From Przewalskia tangutica (Eukaryota > Streptophyta > Magnoliopsida > Solanales > Solanaceae): a stretch of DNA of 64,000 bases. The notes under the pieces are model-generated. The model searched no databases, was not told where the DNA came from, and saw only the letters and a program-made list of their open reading frames with translations. The stretch spans positions 37,751,001-37,815,000 of the forward strand of contig CM056726.1 in NCBI GenBank assembly GCA_029844215.1, in the 5' to 3' direction. The position numbers were made by a program, and so were the translations under genes. This document shows positions 1 to 12,186 of the stretch, in pieces. The first letter of the stretch is position 1; the number at the start of each line of letters is the position of its first letter.

Positions 1-2390
1 AGGGACACATCCCAGTTAGGTATATTGTCATGACAAATGCTCTTCAAGGCTAAACTAACATAATAATCATGTAGCAATTCATAATAAGAATGAGGGCCAA
101 GACTGAGGTTATGTTGTCTTCTCACTAACAACACCTCTACATGTTCCATACTTATCACACTAAGTCAAACAAGAAAATCAACATTCTGCACTCAGAGCTA
201 TTGCCCTTAACACCAAGTTATACATGTCCCTTATCATGACCTAATTATCTAATATTTTAGAAAACAAGTATTCATATACAGATCAAATTAAAACATACTT
301 CATGGAGACTAAATGTAATTCTAGTATGTGTTTTCATACTAGTACATCTTATTATCTCATTTAGAGTGTGAAAGGGTCAAGGATTTTGTCCTTATTTTAC
401 ACACAATGCCTCTGTCCCAAGTAATCACATATTAGCCCAATCTAAACAAGGTAAGTTTCTATTTCTATCACATACCCTGTCCTTCATATAGGTTGTACAT
501 GACAAGTTTATGTTACTTTGAACTTGCTTCATGCAAATAGGCAGTCAAGTAGGAATAATTCATAATCTATGCTTATGTGCAGGGATAGCTAACAATATAT
601 AATAATATATAATCACAAAATATTAGTTCCATGCTAGCACAAATTCAATCACACACCCAGCATAAACATTAAGCCAGTATGAACAGGGTAATCCTTCTAC
701 TAATCACACTATCCACAATATGTGTTTGCCATAACAGACTTAGTTCAAACAAATCCCAAAGGCACATATACTTATGATTAACCTAGCTTTATTAGTACAA
801 GACAACAACACCTGAAAATATGACTAGACATACATGACTTAAAGTTCATCAAACATGACCCAACTATAAGTAGATGTGAGAAATACATTAACTGATGATT
901 TTTTTTTGCAACTTTGAGGGTTAATAAAATATTATACTAATCCTAATATACAGATCTAATCCAAAACTAGGTAAGTCATAACAAGACTATGGATCTAGTA
1001 GTTCAGTTTATCGTTAGTAAGCTAGTTGAATTACTCAGATACACCTATCAGGGAAGGAGAAAAAAAATCTTCATCATGCATTTAAGCTGAATAAATCAAT
1101 CATTCCCAGGTGATTCCTACATTCAGTTTTCCCAACTGAATAGTTGGAAAAGATTAGTAACATGTTGTTTCTAAGTAAACAAGGCTATACTTAATACATA
1201 TAGACATTTAGGACCAAATTATTGGATATCAGTTCCAAACCTTCACAATATTCATATCATTTAATTAAATACACCACCAAATAGATTCATGAAGCTTATC
1301 CAACAAACCCATCAAATCAATTCAAAGACCACCCAACTATATACTTAACCAAAATACTAAGTTTGTTATTTCACATGAGGCATTCAAATCAAGATTTGGA
1401 CATAAGCATCAAATATTAATTATATCAAATCATCATTTACAAAAGGGAACCAGAACATCATCCCATCCTTAAGCATCACAGTACCCTATAAAAAATATAT
1501 AGAATCAATATCTGGATCTCACCTAGTATACAAGGGTATGAACAAGATATTCCAAAGAAATTAGTAATTATTAAAAACCAATAAACTTACCATATCACAC
1601 ACTTACTATCAAAAAGAGGCAAAATACCAAATTCCATGAGGGCCTAGTGATTTCTATAGTCATATACACATATTCATTTCATATGAACATAAGACACACC
1701 AAGGAATAATCACAACTAATATACTTCATACCACTTTTAGATCATATGAAAACATATTCATATCTTCATAACATTAAGCAGAACAACAAGCTTATCACTC
1801 CATATACACAATCCATTTATTTCTTGATTACTCTAATATGTAATCATGTAGCAAATACCAAATCCCATGAATCAACAGAGCATGCTTAAAATGGTTTTAA
1901 GAAGAAGCATTTTGATAATATTCATAGCTCACAATCATCACATATTCGACCAAGATCCAAAAGTAAGATATCATATTGAAGAATGCATTGGATATCTAAG
2001 GTCTCAATGATTATTTAATGTTCTAAGATTCTCAAATATTTCGCTTTCCAAGATTACATTATCTCCCCTCCGTATACGAGTGAGATAGCTTCTCATAACC
2101 TCGAATTCGTATTGCCCTTCTGGCATATCATTCGTCAAGTAGAGTCACTCATTTACTGGATACGAATATGATTGAACCGACGTCTTTTTGGTAGTCGACA
2201 CTTATCGAAATAATAACAGACACGAGTTAACTTGAATTCTTAAGGCTCATCTTTACTGCACGATCTAATTAATGAAAGAGTAGAAACCGTTCTTAAATGC
2301 CTTGCAGCCTCCTGTTTATAGGTGTGGCACGCATCGCACCCATAACCAAAATTCTACTAGACACGACTTGTAGACTCCCTATGACAGACA
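1..2390 (-). mobile_element. Internal region of element K (non-coding, partial)
   Basis: This AT-rich stretch lies downstream of a primer binding site at 2391-2403 when read on the minus strand, so it is the 5' internal part of a minus-strand LTR element that runs off the window. I see no open frame of useful length and no pol motifs. About 1970-2110 (reverse strand) resembles the internal region of the A elements: both contain the order 'gagaagcta', 'cgtatac', 'gagaat', 'gttgagacc/attgagacc'. The leftmost 1.9 kb has no match elsewhere in the window and I recognise nothing in it. Confidence 0.55.
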
Positions 2391-2403
2391 TGCTCTGATA
2401 CCA
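2391..2403 (-). promoter_or_regulatory. Primer binding site of element K (tRNA-iMet)
   Basis: The plus strand reads TGCTCTGATACCA, the complement of TGGTATCAGAGCA. This is the standard site where the 3' end of initiator methionine tRNA primes minus-strand DNA synthesis in many plant retrotransposons. It sits 4 bases from the LTR edge at 2408. Confidence 0.85.
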
Positions 2404-2407
2404 AGTT

Positions 2408-4657
2408 TGTCATGACCCAAATCGAAGGGCCGTGATGGGCACCCGGACCCAACCTACTGGGCACCCTGACCATACAATCCAAAATTAACCATATATTTAT
2501 ATACATCAAGGTCGAGAAGGCCATGTATGACAACTAACCACATGATACTTATCTACAAGCCTCTAAGAGAAGGACATACCACGACCAGACTACAACTCTG
2601 AAATAAGTAGAGTGCTCCATGTATCAGCTGAACCAGCAACCTCCTAGCACAATTTGTCACTCTCTTAGTATAAACATGCGAGCATAAAATGCAGCATCCC
2701 CCAATAAAAAGAACGTCAGTACGACTGATGTACTAAGTATGTCGGACATAAGAAATAACATAACAAAGATGTATCGCAATCTAAAACTGAAACAACTGAC
2801 CGACAATATTTGCCTCTGAGGGCCTTAGCACAAATGTCTAAATGTTATGCAATATCAATACAGTATACTGATGGCCACACATGCGTCTATATTTTCATAA
2901 CATCCTCTGTGGGAATAATATATATAAATGTCATGCATGATGCACATGCGGTATACTACGACCACACATACATCCTACCCATAACCGCCTCTGTGAGCAT
3001 CTGGTTATATTAGCCACACATGCAATTCATATCATATCGTCTTGGCCACACAAGTACAATATGTTGCCTCTTAGGGCTCTTTTGTGATAATCTATACTAG
3101 CTGCAGGAGGTGTGTGTATATAACACCTTTTCCTTTTTCCCATTTCCCCTATACATATATAATATATAATTTTATGCGTAGCACCAGTGGTCCATGGTTT
3201 TATATGAATGTAATGCAATGAATATGCATGAATAAAAACAAAATACTCTGAATGACATAATACCCCTTTGGACTCTTTGGTTCATACTGGAAACATTAAC
3301 GTATTTTCCCATATTGCCTTAATAAGGACTTAAGTCATACTTAGACATGTTTTTAGCATAGATTTAAATGATATGAATATCCTTAACAACTAAGATTATA
3401 GTAAGTTATGAAGTAACATGATGATTATGTTCTGTACACAGAATTATGCCAAAAAGGAATGAATTGCCTTCACATACCTTGTCGTCGAAAATATTCTACT
3501 TTCCACGGATCCTTGTAAGCTCTATGAATGATTATTTACACCTTAAAATGATTTAACCACAAAAACGCATTAATATACTAATAATAGATTGTTATGATAT
3601 TCTAGCGAACACCTTGTACGCGTAGAATCTATTTCTTTCATATTGAAACCTACGAATGTAGCAAAACACTCAATTTTGTTTAACCCTTCTCCTTACTACT
3701 ACCATACCCAAAACAGTTAAAAATGTTTACATGCAATCCCCCACTTTCGCATAAACAGTTCTGATGATACCCAACAATCCCATATTTTCGATAATCGTTT
3801 TGGAACTAGTAAGAATCATATTTTGCAATTCGTGTAAACCAAGGGATAAGAAGAAGTACCTCTGTTAGATACAACGATGAGATTCGTCGGAAAACCTTTC
3901 GCCCAGGTCAGTTTCTGACAAATAGCAACAACATTCCAAAAATCCAATTCCCAGCACCTCATCGAAGCCCAAGGTCTCAGCTCAGATTTTGGGTTTCTAA
4001 ACTTGCTTCTAGGTTTCGATTTTGCTGAATTTAAGGCTCACATCACCTGGAAATTCTCCCTTTTCGATATTCAGAGGCAGATGAAACTTCCCCAATTTCA
4101 GTCAAGAACTTCAGAGAGTTTCAATTGAGGCTCTTCTTTTCCAATTGAAGTATAGTAATTCCCTTTTTGTGGATTGATTCTCTAGAAGTCTAAAAAGAAT
4201 AGAGATGGAGGTTTGTAGAAGAGAAGGGAGTACGTGAAGTCTGGTGAAGCTTATGAAGCTGCCAGCAATTTCATTTGTATCGACTGAGTCATCACGTTGT
4301 CTTATAAGACAACACATAATGTTTTATTAAAAAGGGTCTTCCGCTTATAATTAATTATACACATAATTAAATTCCCGATCCCGTTCAAATAAATCATAAC
4401 AACTTATAAAACCTTCGTGTACTCAATGTCATAATTCTTATAATATGACACTAGTCCGTAGTCTCCGTGGGAATATACAATTATTATTATAACCCCTGGC
4501 ATCACACCGATAATCCCAAAATTATTTTAAAATCACATCCTTTTATATACTAATTCCCTTATTAGTATACACAAGTACAACATAACTTTCCGGGGTCCGG
4601 GTCTACTTGTCGACGTTTATGGGTTCAAACCATTACCTAGAATTTCAAGGTGTTACA
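2408..4657 (-). repeat. LTR of element K (about 2.25 kb)
   Basis: On the plus strand it begins TGTCATGACCC and ends GGTGTTACA; on the element strand it starts TGTAACACC and ends GGTCATGACA, the usual TG...CA. A primer site flanks its left side and a polypurine tract flanks its right side, so internal sequence lies on both sides. This suggests a shared LTR of a tandem element. The left part (about 2700-3240) holds degenerate repeats around 'cctctg(a/t)g(a/g)g' and 'gccacaca'. No protein is encoded; short open frames here are not conserved. Confidence 0.85.
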
Positions 4658-4800
4658 TCTTCTCCCTCTTGGACAACCTTGAATTCCCCATCTTCTAGAT
4701 GTCTCATTTCCTTGCCAAGTTGTCGTCCAAGTCACTTGTGTCCTTGCCATGGTGTACTATCGGCCTAGTCATCCTTATGACTTATTAATGGTGTCCTAAT
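4658..4800 (-). mobile_element. 3' end of an element K internal region with polypurine tract
   Basis: Read on the minus strand, this stub ends in a purine run (AAGAGGGAGAAGA, complement at 4658-4670) directly before the K LTR start, so it is the 3' end of an internal region. The last codons before the purine tract read as a short acidic tail. Upstream, the frame contains two stops, so coding is not supported. It is cut at 4801 by insertion of the A array. Confidence 0.6.
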
Positions 4801-5116
4801 TGTTACACCCCGTAATTCCATTATATTGATATAAGAACGTGATTAAGGAAATAAGATTTGAATTTTGGAAGGAAAGAATTTTTACATTTTCTTTAGGAAA
4901 AAATTCAAAAAAATGTGAAGACGGAAATTTATTAACTTAGAGTTTAATACTTTTAATTGGATTTATGTGATTAGTATTGGATTACGAAGAATTGGAATTG
5001 ATAATATGGGGTCCGCTGAGAATTTCACAATTTCGCGGGGCCCTTCGATTTTAAGATATTTGGACAAATATCTAGATATTTTAGAAGATGTAAATTTTCG
5101 GCCAATGAGGATTTGA

Positions 5117-5122
5117 CACGTG
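5117..5122 (+). promoter_or_regulatory. G-box CACGTG in A LTR1
   Basis: CACGTG lies in the context GACACGTGGCAC, about 320 bases into the LTR and about 35 bases before the TATA-like sequence. The same site occurs at 34527 and 58570, and at 42010 in the context CACGTGGAAC. Elements of the other families carry GACACGTGTC at the matching place. G-boxes bind plant bZIP and bHLH factors; use here is inferred from position and conservation. Confidence 0.5.
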
Positions 5123-5152
5123 GCACCTCATCCACTTGTCTTGCTTTGATAA

Positions 5153-5165
5153 ATATCTATATAGA
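5153..5165 (+). promoter_or_regulatory. TATA-like box of A LTR1
   Basis: The sequence tatctatatagaa is followed by a pyrimidine- and A-rich stretch. It is repeated at the same LTR offset in the other A copies (for example 34567 and 58609). It is the best candidate for the A promoter core, which would put the transcript start near LTR offset 390. Confidence 0.5.
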
Positions 5166-6512
5166 AGAGAGAAGTGCAAGACTTTGCCATTATTTTCATT
5201 TCACAAGATTTTCATCTCTTCCAAAACCTCTCTTCTCTCTCTTCTCTTTGCCTTGATTTTGAAAATCCCCAAGATAATTTCAAGAACAAGAGTGATTATT
5301 ATCCAAGATTAAGAGCCCTAACCTAGTCCTAAGCTAGTTTAACTCTCCAATAATCTCCAAATCCCACTTGGGCCGAAAGTTGGGTGTGAAACCCTAGGCT
5401 TGTTCATCGACTTTTTAGAGGTAAAACGTGAAGTGAAGTTGGTTATAAGCTTATAGGGGTTGCATATATATGATTGGAACTTGAAGAAGTGGATCGAAAC
5501 GAAAACTGCGGGCCAAATACCTACGGATTGTTTTGGGCGATTTTTGGGCTAAAATTAAGGTAATGGTTGTTCTTATTTTAATGTAATTGGATATTACTTA
5601 TTGTTGATATGTATAGATGAGCTTGTGCTAAAAAGAATGAAGGATAAAAAGTATTTGGGCCATTTTTAATGGTGTTGGCCGAATTGGACATTTTGGGCTA
5701 CAATGGATTCGTTGGTTATTGTTGTGGTTATTTACACTTGTCGTATGTTATAATGGAGTAATATTGTTGTTAATAAGTTGATATAACTTATATAGAAGTT
5801 TTGGAACTTGAATTGGAATAAAAGGATTAAGGAAAGAGTAATCGGATTGTAGTTGTTTGACCGAGAAATGTATAAAATTGTTGGATATTGTTATGCAGTT
5901 TTAAGGGACTGTTTTGTGGTGTTAGGATGCTGGAAAATCAGCCACCAATATGCATGTTTAAATGTGGTTATTGCTAAGGAAAATACTAAGAGATTAAGGG
6001 TATAGAAAGGTGTTAAAAGGCTTCACATTTTACCCTTATTGTTGTTGGATATTGGACTGATCTTATGGACTGTTTTATAGACTTTTTTTATATCATTGTG
6101 GGGAAGAATTTTACACGTCAAGTTGGCGTGTAATCCCCTTTGGTTGTTGCTTTGATTGTGAACTGTTTATTTAAGTTAATGGGCTGAATTTTGCACGTAA
6201 GGTATGTGTGTGATCCCCTTTGGTTAACTGCTGGTTGTGCCCTTAATTGTGGCTTGGTTGTTGTTGAATCTGGGCCTTAGAAAAGGTGGAAAAGTACGTA
6301 GAAACAAAGGAAGTGCTGCCCAAATTCCCGTAGAATAAGAGGGCCATTATTTGGTATAAGTCTTACACTTGGAAGCTTGAAGTTGATAGAAGTGCTATTG
6401 TCATTTAGGTTGAAGTACTACGTGTGGCATATTCTACTTGGCATATGGAGTAGCCGACAAGGTTGAAGTACATTGGGGCATATTCTACTTGTCGTGTTGG
6501 TTATTCGTCAAT

Positions 6513-6525
6513 GAGGTATGTGAAC
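6513..6525 (+). promoter_or_regulatory. Splice-donor-like motif GAGGTATGTGAAC in A LTR1
   Basis: AG|GTATGT matches the plant 5' splice consensus. The motif is kept in A LTR2 (39432), LTR3 (50347), LTR4 (59968), C (18868) and F (47419), and on the minus strand in D (10509, 16435), E, G (45009), H and J (63006). B and I keep AG|GTATGTGA. It lies about 1.35 kb downstream of the TATA box in A. Use as a donor is inferred. Confidence 0.5.
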
Positions 6526-6740
6526 TTCTTCCTTGTATCGACATGATTGATTATTAGAGTATACATGACTTGTTTCTTGAAGTATACTTGCCTCATTATT
6601 AGAGTATTCATGTTATTGATTCTATGCTAAAGGCATGTCTAAATTATTCCTAAGTCCTTACCAAGTCTTATGAGAGATATTGGTAAGAGTGTTTAGTAAG
6701 CATTGGAGTCGAGTTGGTCTTGCTAAGTTACAACAATAAT

Positions 6741-7060
6741 GAGACTTGATTTATTTGAAAGTCATGAGACTAGATTTATTTGAAAGTTATGAGACTTGAT
6801 TTATTTGAAAGTCATGAGACTAGAATTATTTGAAAGTTATGAGACTTAGTTGAAAGTATATGAGACTTTACTTGAAGGTATATGAGACATTACTTGAAAG
6901 TATATGGAATTTGATTAGATGAAGTAAAAGAGACTTGATTTACATGAAGTATAAATGACTTGATTTTGGGAAAGAAGAAGTAACTTGATTTAAAGGTATA
7001 TGTTACTTGATTTGAAAAGAATAAGTTACTTGAGTTTAAAAGTGTAAGTAACTTGCTTTT
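6741..7060 (+). repeat. Degenerate ACTTGATTT-type repeats in A LTR1
   Basis: Units of about 25 bases with the core 'agact(t/a)gatttatttgaaagt' repeat five times. They then decay into 'taacttgatttaaag' variants spaced about 25-30 bases apart. The block recurs in all A LTRs. Related 'caagtctcttaactt' runs occur on the opposite strand in G, H and J. Confidence 0.7.
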
Positions 7061-7330
7061 AATAGTGAAAGTGCCTTGATGCTACAAGTGCTAGTATCTT
7101 GGGGTTTTATAAAGAAAAGAATAGATGTACATAGTACTTTTGGGTTCAAATCCCTTATATGGCATGATATGATTCTTTTTATAAGATTAGATGTACATAG
7201 TACTTTGGGTTCATTTCCCTAATGTTACATCACATGATAATGCCTTGGTATTGTTTAAAGGAAAGAGGTGATAGTGCCTTGGTTTGTTTAATAAGAAAGA
7301 TGCGGCAGTGCTTTAGTTTCTAAAATGAAA

Positions 7331-7335
7331 GTTTG
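7331..7335. repeat. Target site duplication GTTTG of element B, left copy
   Basis: GTTTG precedes the B edge TGTCACGACC, and GTTTG follows the other B edge TATAACA at 32760-32764. In the uninterrupted A copies the site is a single 'aaagtttgttataatgg'. Confidence 0.95.
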
Positions 7336-7785
7336 TGTCACGACCCGTTCCGGGGCCCGTGACTGGTGCCTTACCCGGGCACCCAAGTAGTCATACATCA
7401 GAGTAATCAGCGGAATATAAAACAAGACATGAAACTTGTAAAAGAGACACGCTTTATGTGAGAAAATGTCGCTTTCGCATATATACATAAACATAGTTTT
7501 GCAGCTACATCCCAACTGCATAATAGGACTACAGCACTCTGAAGTAAACAACTATGGCGGGACAGGGCCCCGCCATACCCTGAATGTACAAAACTATCTA
7601 CAATACAGGGAGATCATACCCAAAAGTAGAGCCTCCAGAGAAGATGGAGCTCCTGACACCAACGCAAAGATCCTAAGGATGTGGATCTAGCACTGCCGCT
7701 TACTGCGGCATGAACGCACTTCAAGGAGGTCGCACAACAGGTACTAAGTATGCGAAACTGTAAAGTACTTAAATGAAAACATATC
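7336..7785 (-). repeat. 3' LTR of B, outer segment
   Basis: It starts TGTCACGACCCG and matches the first 450 bases of the intact B LTR at 30311. It ends at 'aaaacatatc', where element C enters. The two copies differ mostly by small gaps at CAG/CTG positions in this GC-rich part. Confidence 0.9.
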
Positions 7786-8112
7786 TGTTACACCCCGTAG
7801 TTCCAGTGTATGTATATGAGGACGAACGTACGTAAATACGACATTAAAATTGGAAAGGAAGAAAGTTGTGATTTTTCGACGGAAAAGTTTCCGAATTTTG
7901 AGAAGGAAAAATGTTCGTTAATGGGAATTGGATTACCAGATTTGGTATTCGGACTTTTTGGAATATTTGAGAATTATGGAATTTTATTTCCGAAATTGGT
8001 CACGTGGGGCCCACGGGAGAATTTACGGTTTTGTGGGGCCCACTTTATTTTCGAATTTTTGGCATTGCGGATATTTTCGGAAGATGAAATATTTTGGACG
8101 AGTAGGGGGCAA

Positions 8113-8118
8113 CACGTG
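8113..8118 (+). promoter_or_regulatory. G-box CACGTG in C 5' LTR
   Basis: It sits in the palindromic context ACACGTGT, about 330 bases into the LTR and about 190 bases before the TATA box. The 3' LTR has the same site at 24050. Confidence 0.5.
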
Positions 8119-8308
8119 TCACCCCCGTGTAGCCATGTTGGTCGAATTGGAGAAGGCCAAGTGGGACGTTTTTAGGTGGACAAGTGGCCCATTTTTGTGG
8201 TGGCCACTTGTCCCATTTTTGTGGTAGCCAAATGGTTGGCCAACTACCTACACACATGTACCCCATCCTCACCACACACTTGCCTAGATCTTGGCCATTG
8301 ATTTTCCT

Positions 8309-8318
8309 ATAAATACCC
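8309..8318 (+). promoter_or_regulatory. TATA box of C 5' LTR
   Basis: The sequence ctataaatac is followed by cccc. The same box in reverse (ggggtatttatag) lies in D (11481, 17405), B (24913, 32347), E (38574), I (54815) and H (57472), always next to a G- or C-run. Confidence 0.65.
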
Positions 8319-8396
8319 CATTGTTTCAAGACTTATTTCATCCACACTTTGAGATTCTAAGTCACAAAATACTCCCCCTTTGTTGATGTCACGACC

Positions 8397-11300
8397 CGAA
8401 CCGGGGCCCGTGACTGGTGCCTTACCCCGGGCACCCAAGTAGACATACATCAGAGTAATCAGCGGAACAAACACAACAACATGAGATAACAGAAGTATAA
8501 AACAATAATCAGGAAACTTGCCTTTCGTATATATAAATGACAACTTTTAACATGAATGCTTAATCCTTTTACAAACCCCGCCACAACAAGATTACTGCAC
8601 CTCTAAGAATGATACGACAACAATGGCGGGACAGGGCCCCGCCGAACCCCTGAATGTAAACACCGACTACGACAGGGGACTATACCACTGATAAGCCTCC
8701 GGAGAAACGGAGCTTCCCAAACGCTGAACTGTGACCCTGAGAGCTAGGATCAACGATCGTGTACCTCAACTCGCAGATGAACGCACTTCGGGCGAGGTCG
8801 CATAACAGTACCGAGTATGTGAAACTAAAAATAAATCAGAATGAAATCATAGTAGTCTATACAAAGCAGAGACATGTATGATAACCAAACTACAGTTCAC
8901 CATAAATAAGCAGTCATGTTAAGTCAGGGACTCACGCCCTTAAGTCATCACTCAATTTAACAATGGGTCTCACGCCCACAACATCAATCGTGCCCGTGGA
9001 ATACCTTCCTCACTGCCGGCAGTTTATGATATACAAGCACCAAGGAATACACATGAACACCAGGTCCCACCTGTGTCCTAATAAAACGATGGTAAGTACG
9101 AAGGCATAGCCGACTACTAACACCCACGCATCTACAAGCGTCATAAGTCGCGGTCATGATATCTGTCTGCACCGTCACATGATAAAAGCCGTCACTCGCC
9201 CGCAGTATCAAATGTGCGCGTCTAGGCCTGGACCTCTCCGCAGCTCCGCATAGGCCCGGCAGATAGGCCCGCATGAGGGATAACCCCGCATCGAGGGTAG
9301 CTACTCCCGCATCGCCCCGACTCGCGATCGCATGGCCACAAGGACCGCATGACCACAAGGGCCGCACACTAACCTGGAGCTCCCGTAGCTCCGCATGGAT
9401 CCCCTGGACCCGCATGAGGTATTCTCGAATCATGGTCCTGCATCACTGAGTCTACCCCAGACGGAGGCGACTTAACCTCCGAACACAAGTCAAGTGAGTG
9501 GTACAATACCAACATAACTACCGATAGTCAAACAACTTTAAGCGCAGTCGAGGGGAAAACCCCTTTACACTAACATCACAAGATACTAACACACGTAGCA
9601 TCCTAACATGTTTACTTCTCAAATCAACAAGAAAGTATTTACAAGGCTATCACAAACCAATACAATAAAGTATTCACACAAGGTACTTTCTACTAACAAG
9701 TTCAGGTATCTAACCCCAAAGTACTTCACACATTAAATCTTTAAAAGATCTGCTTTTCACATAAGTCACACAATACCCGTAGTATAAAAATAGAGTGACT
9801 ATCCTTTTAAGAAAACCAAAACTCTTACCTTTGTAAAATCAAGTAACAACATTATTTTCCAAACGTCCAAGTTTGCCTAATTTCAAATGTTCACGTTTCT
9901 TATTTTAGAAAGGTTTCGTAGTTCAGAGCTTTATTCATTTAAGAATATAATTCTCTTTTAAACAATCGGAGAAACATAAGCCTTATATGTGAGTAGGATA
10001 TTCTTGTTTATAACAATCTTATTACAGCAGCCATGATCTAGGAAATATCATTTTGTCTCATCTTAGCTTCTATGCAGATGGAAGTTTCTCTGGTTTTAAT
10101 AATACTTAATTATTCAAAACATTTCCTTTTATTAACGCCGCAGATGGTTTGTCGATACAAATCTCGATTTCCAAAATCAAGAAACGTTTAAGCCGTTATA
10201 CCTAACTTCCCATAAAGCTAGTATAACTCTTAAGTTCTCAAAACCAAGTATTACTTCTCTTTCAAAACGATTTCGAAATCTTTTGAAATACTTCAAGTTC
10301 TTTATAATCACACATCAAGCCGCTTATAAACAAATCATTTACCTTTTAAAACCACAAAGTGTTTTCTTATCTACATAAAGTCGTTATAACCAACTTCCCA
10401 TAAAGCCGTTATAACACTTTATGTTTTAAACCAATCAAATACATTTAGCACATGACGCCTACCGCACTACATAGTTCACACATATCATGCTAGAAGAGAT
10501 AGGAAGAGGTTCACATACCTCGCGACGATTATCGACTAATAGCAAAATGCTCCGAGTACCTCGCCGCTGGCTACTCCTTAAGCCAAGTAGAACGCGCCAC
10601 ACGTAGTACTTCAACCTATAAGGCCACAAGGCGCTTATTAACATCTAGATCTTATCGTAGAACATTCTACAAAATTCGACAAAGACTTCCCCGCAACAGC
10701 GTAAATCTCCTCCTCTAACGGGGCCGGCTATCAAGCCAACCAGGGGGGGGGGGGTTATACGTCAAATCCGGCCGTGCACACTACTACCTCACAGGAAAGC
10801 TAAACAAGTCTCATCAGAATACACCCCTATGTAATTACATCAAGATTCTTCTTTCGAAAAGGTTTCTTATTATTCGGGCTTAAGTCCAAGGACATTGCCA
10901 CAACATTAAGTTCAAGACTATATATATAGTATACTTCAACTATATATTCCTACAACATGTAATATCCAATTACAATAGGGGGACAAGATAATTACCTCGA
11001 TAAGCCCATAATTATCCAAGTATAAATGTCGATCCTTAGCAACGCTTAGCTCCAACTCCGAGCGCTCCAACCCGCTCTAAACCACCCTTAGAAGTTCTAA
11101 CCAACTTCTACACAATACTCCAACGGACTATGGATATTTTCCTAGTGTTTCGGTTTTGTGACTGACGGGATGTATAATAGTATTTCTGGGCTTTTAGTAT
11201 AGGTATAACCTTATCATACTAGAAGGTATACTGCTAAGGTATTTGGGCATTATAACAATACTGAGAGTATTTCTATACCACAAAGGGGTATTATACAAAA

Positions 11301-12151
11301 GCAACTAGGCAGTGGGTACCCCACTCTAGCACCTCAAAGGAGTGGTGTCCACCCTCGGCCTACCCCACTAGGGGGAACTCTCGCCAAGGGGAGAGAGGGC
11401 TCTCGCCAAGGCACTACACTGGGGAAGGAAGAAGCTTTCAAGACTTAGGCAATTTTGTGAATGAATTAGTCTTCAGGGGGTATTTATAGGTCAAGTGAAA
11501 GCCAACCAATGGCCAAGATTACACCAAGTGTTAGGCAAGTGTAGGGGCCAAGATTCACCCATGTGTACCTAGCCAACTTGCACAAAATATCTACCAAAAA
11601 TATCTCCCACTTGCCTTCCCAAATCGTCCAAGTGCCCACCTTGCCACCAACGAGAGGGTGCCAAGTGTCGCCTCTCGTTGGTCCAAAATGTTCCGCCTCT
11701 CGGAAAAATCCGCAAAAATAAGAAAAGACATAGCCGAATTTTCCTCGCAAGTTATGTAAAACGTTTAGAAAACGACTTAACCGGTGTTGTGCACAAATGC
11801 CATTCGGCTAAGCCACCTAGGCGGGGTGACACGTGTCATCCTCCTATTGGCCCAAAATAAAACATCTTCCAAAATATCCACAATGGCCAAAATCTCAAAA
11901 CAAAGTGGCTCTACAAAATCAGAATTTCTCCCGTGGCCCCACGTGACCATTTCCAAAATAAAATTCCATAATTCTATAATATTCCAGAAGTCCGAATACC
12001 AAACTGGGAATCCAATTCCCATTAACGAACCTTTTTCCTTCACAAAACCGGAAACTTTTCCGTGGAAAATCGCTCTTTCTTCCTTTCCAATCTTTCGTCA
12101 GATTCTCGCACGCACGCCCTCGCATACATACCTCGAACTACGGGTATAACA
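8397..12151 (-). repeat. 3' LTR of D
   Basis: It starts TGTCACGACCCG and ends GGTATAACA on the plus strand. It pairs with 14328-18103. It holds a run of 12 G at about 10743 where the other copy has 'gggg' or less, a reversed TATA box at 11481, the donor-like motif (10509-10521) and a reversed G-box at 11830. It is non-coding. Confidence 0.92.
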
Positions 12152-12186
12152 TTCTCCCCTCCTTAGAAACATTCGTTCCGAATGTT
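12152..12186 (-). promoter_or_regulatory. Polypurine tract and pre-PPT hairpin of D
   Basis: The complement of the purine tract is TTCTCCCCTCCTT (12152-12164), directly at the LTR edge. Next to it lies AACATTCG-TTC-CGAATGTT (12168-12186), a perfect 8-bp stem. The same pair of features sits at the 3' end of A, B and C. Confidence 0.8.

Larger units (their letters stand above)
4801..7335 (+). repeat. LTR1 of the A array, 5' segment
   Basis: It starts TGTTACACCCCGTAA, directly after flanking bases CTAAT, and continues at 32760 after the B insertion; together the two parts make a 3.05 kb LTR. It aligns along its length with LTR2, LTR3 and LTR4. Its first 50 bases differ more from the other three copies than those differ from each other. 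It contains a G-box at 5117, a TATA-like ctatatag at about 5157, and degenerate 'agacttgatttatttgaaag' repeats (6741-7060). It is non-coding. Confidence 0.9.
7786..8396 (+). repeat. 5' LTR of C, first segment
   Basis: It starts TGTTACACCCCGTAG and is nearly identical to 23722-24151. It carries a G-box at 8113, a 12-bp-stem inverted repeat at 8178-8213 and a TATA box (ctataaatac) near 8309. Open frames here overlap on both strands and have no protein similarity I can see; they come from LTR sequence. Confidence 0.9.

Noticed and set aside
4111..4317. A 68-codon minus-strand frame in the K LTR.
   Set aside because: Single occurrence inside an LTR with no similarity that I can recognise.
7810..8329. 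Overlapping frames of about 95-120 codons on both strands, repeated at 23746-24305 and 17774-18079.
   Set aside because: They lie in the first 500 bases of C/D/H-type LTRs, upstream of or over the promoter, and show no domain or codon bias.
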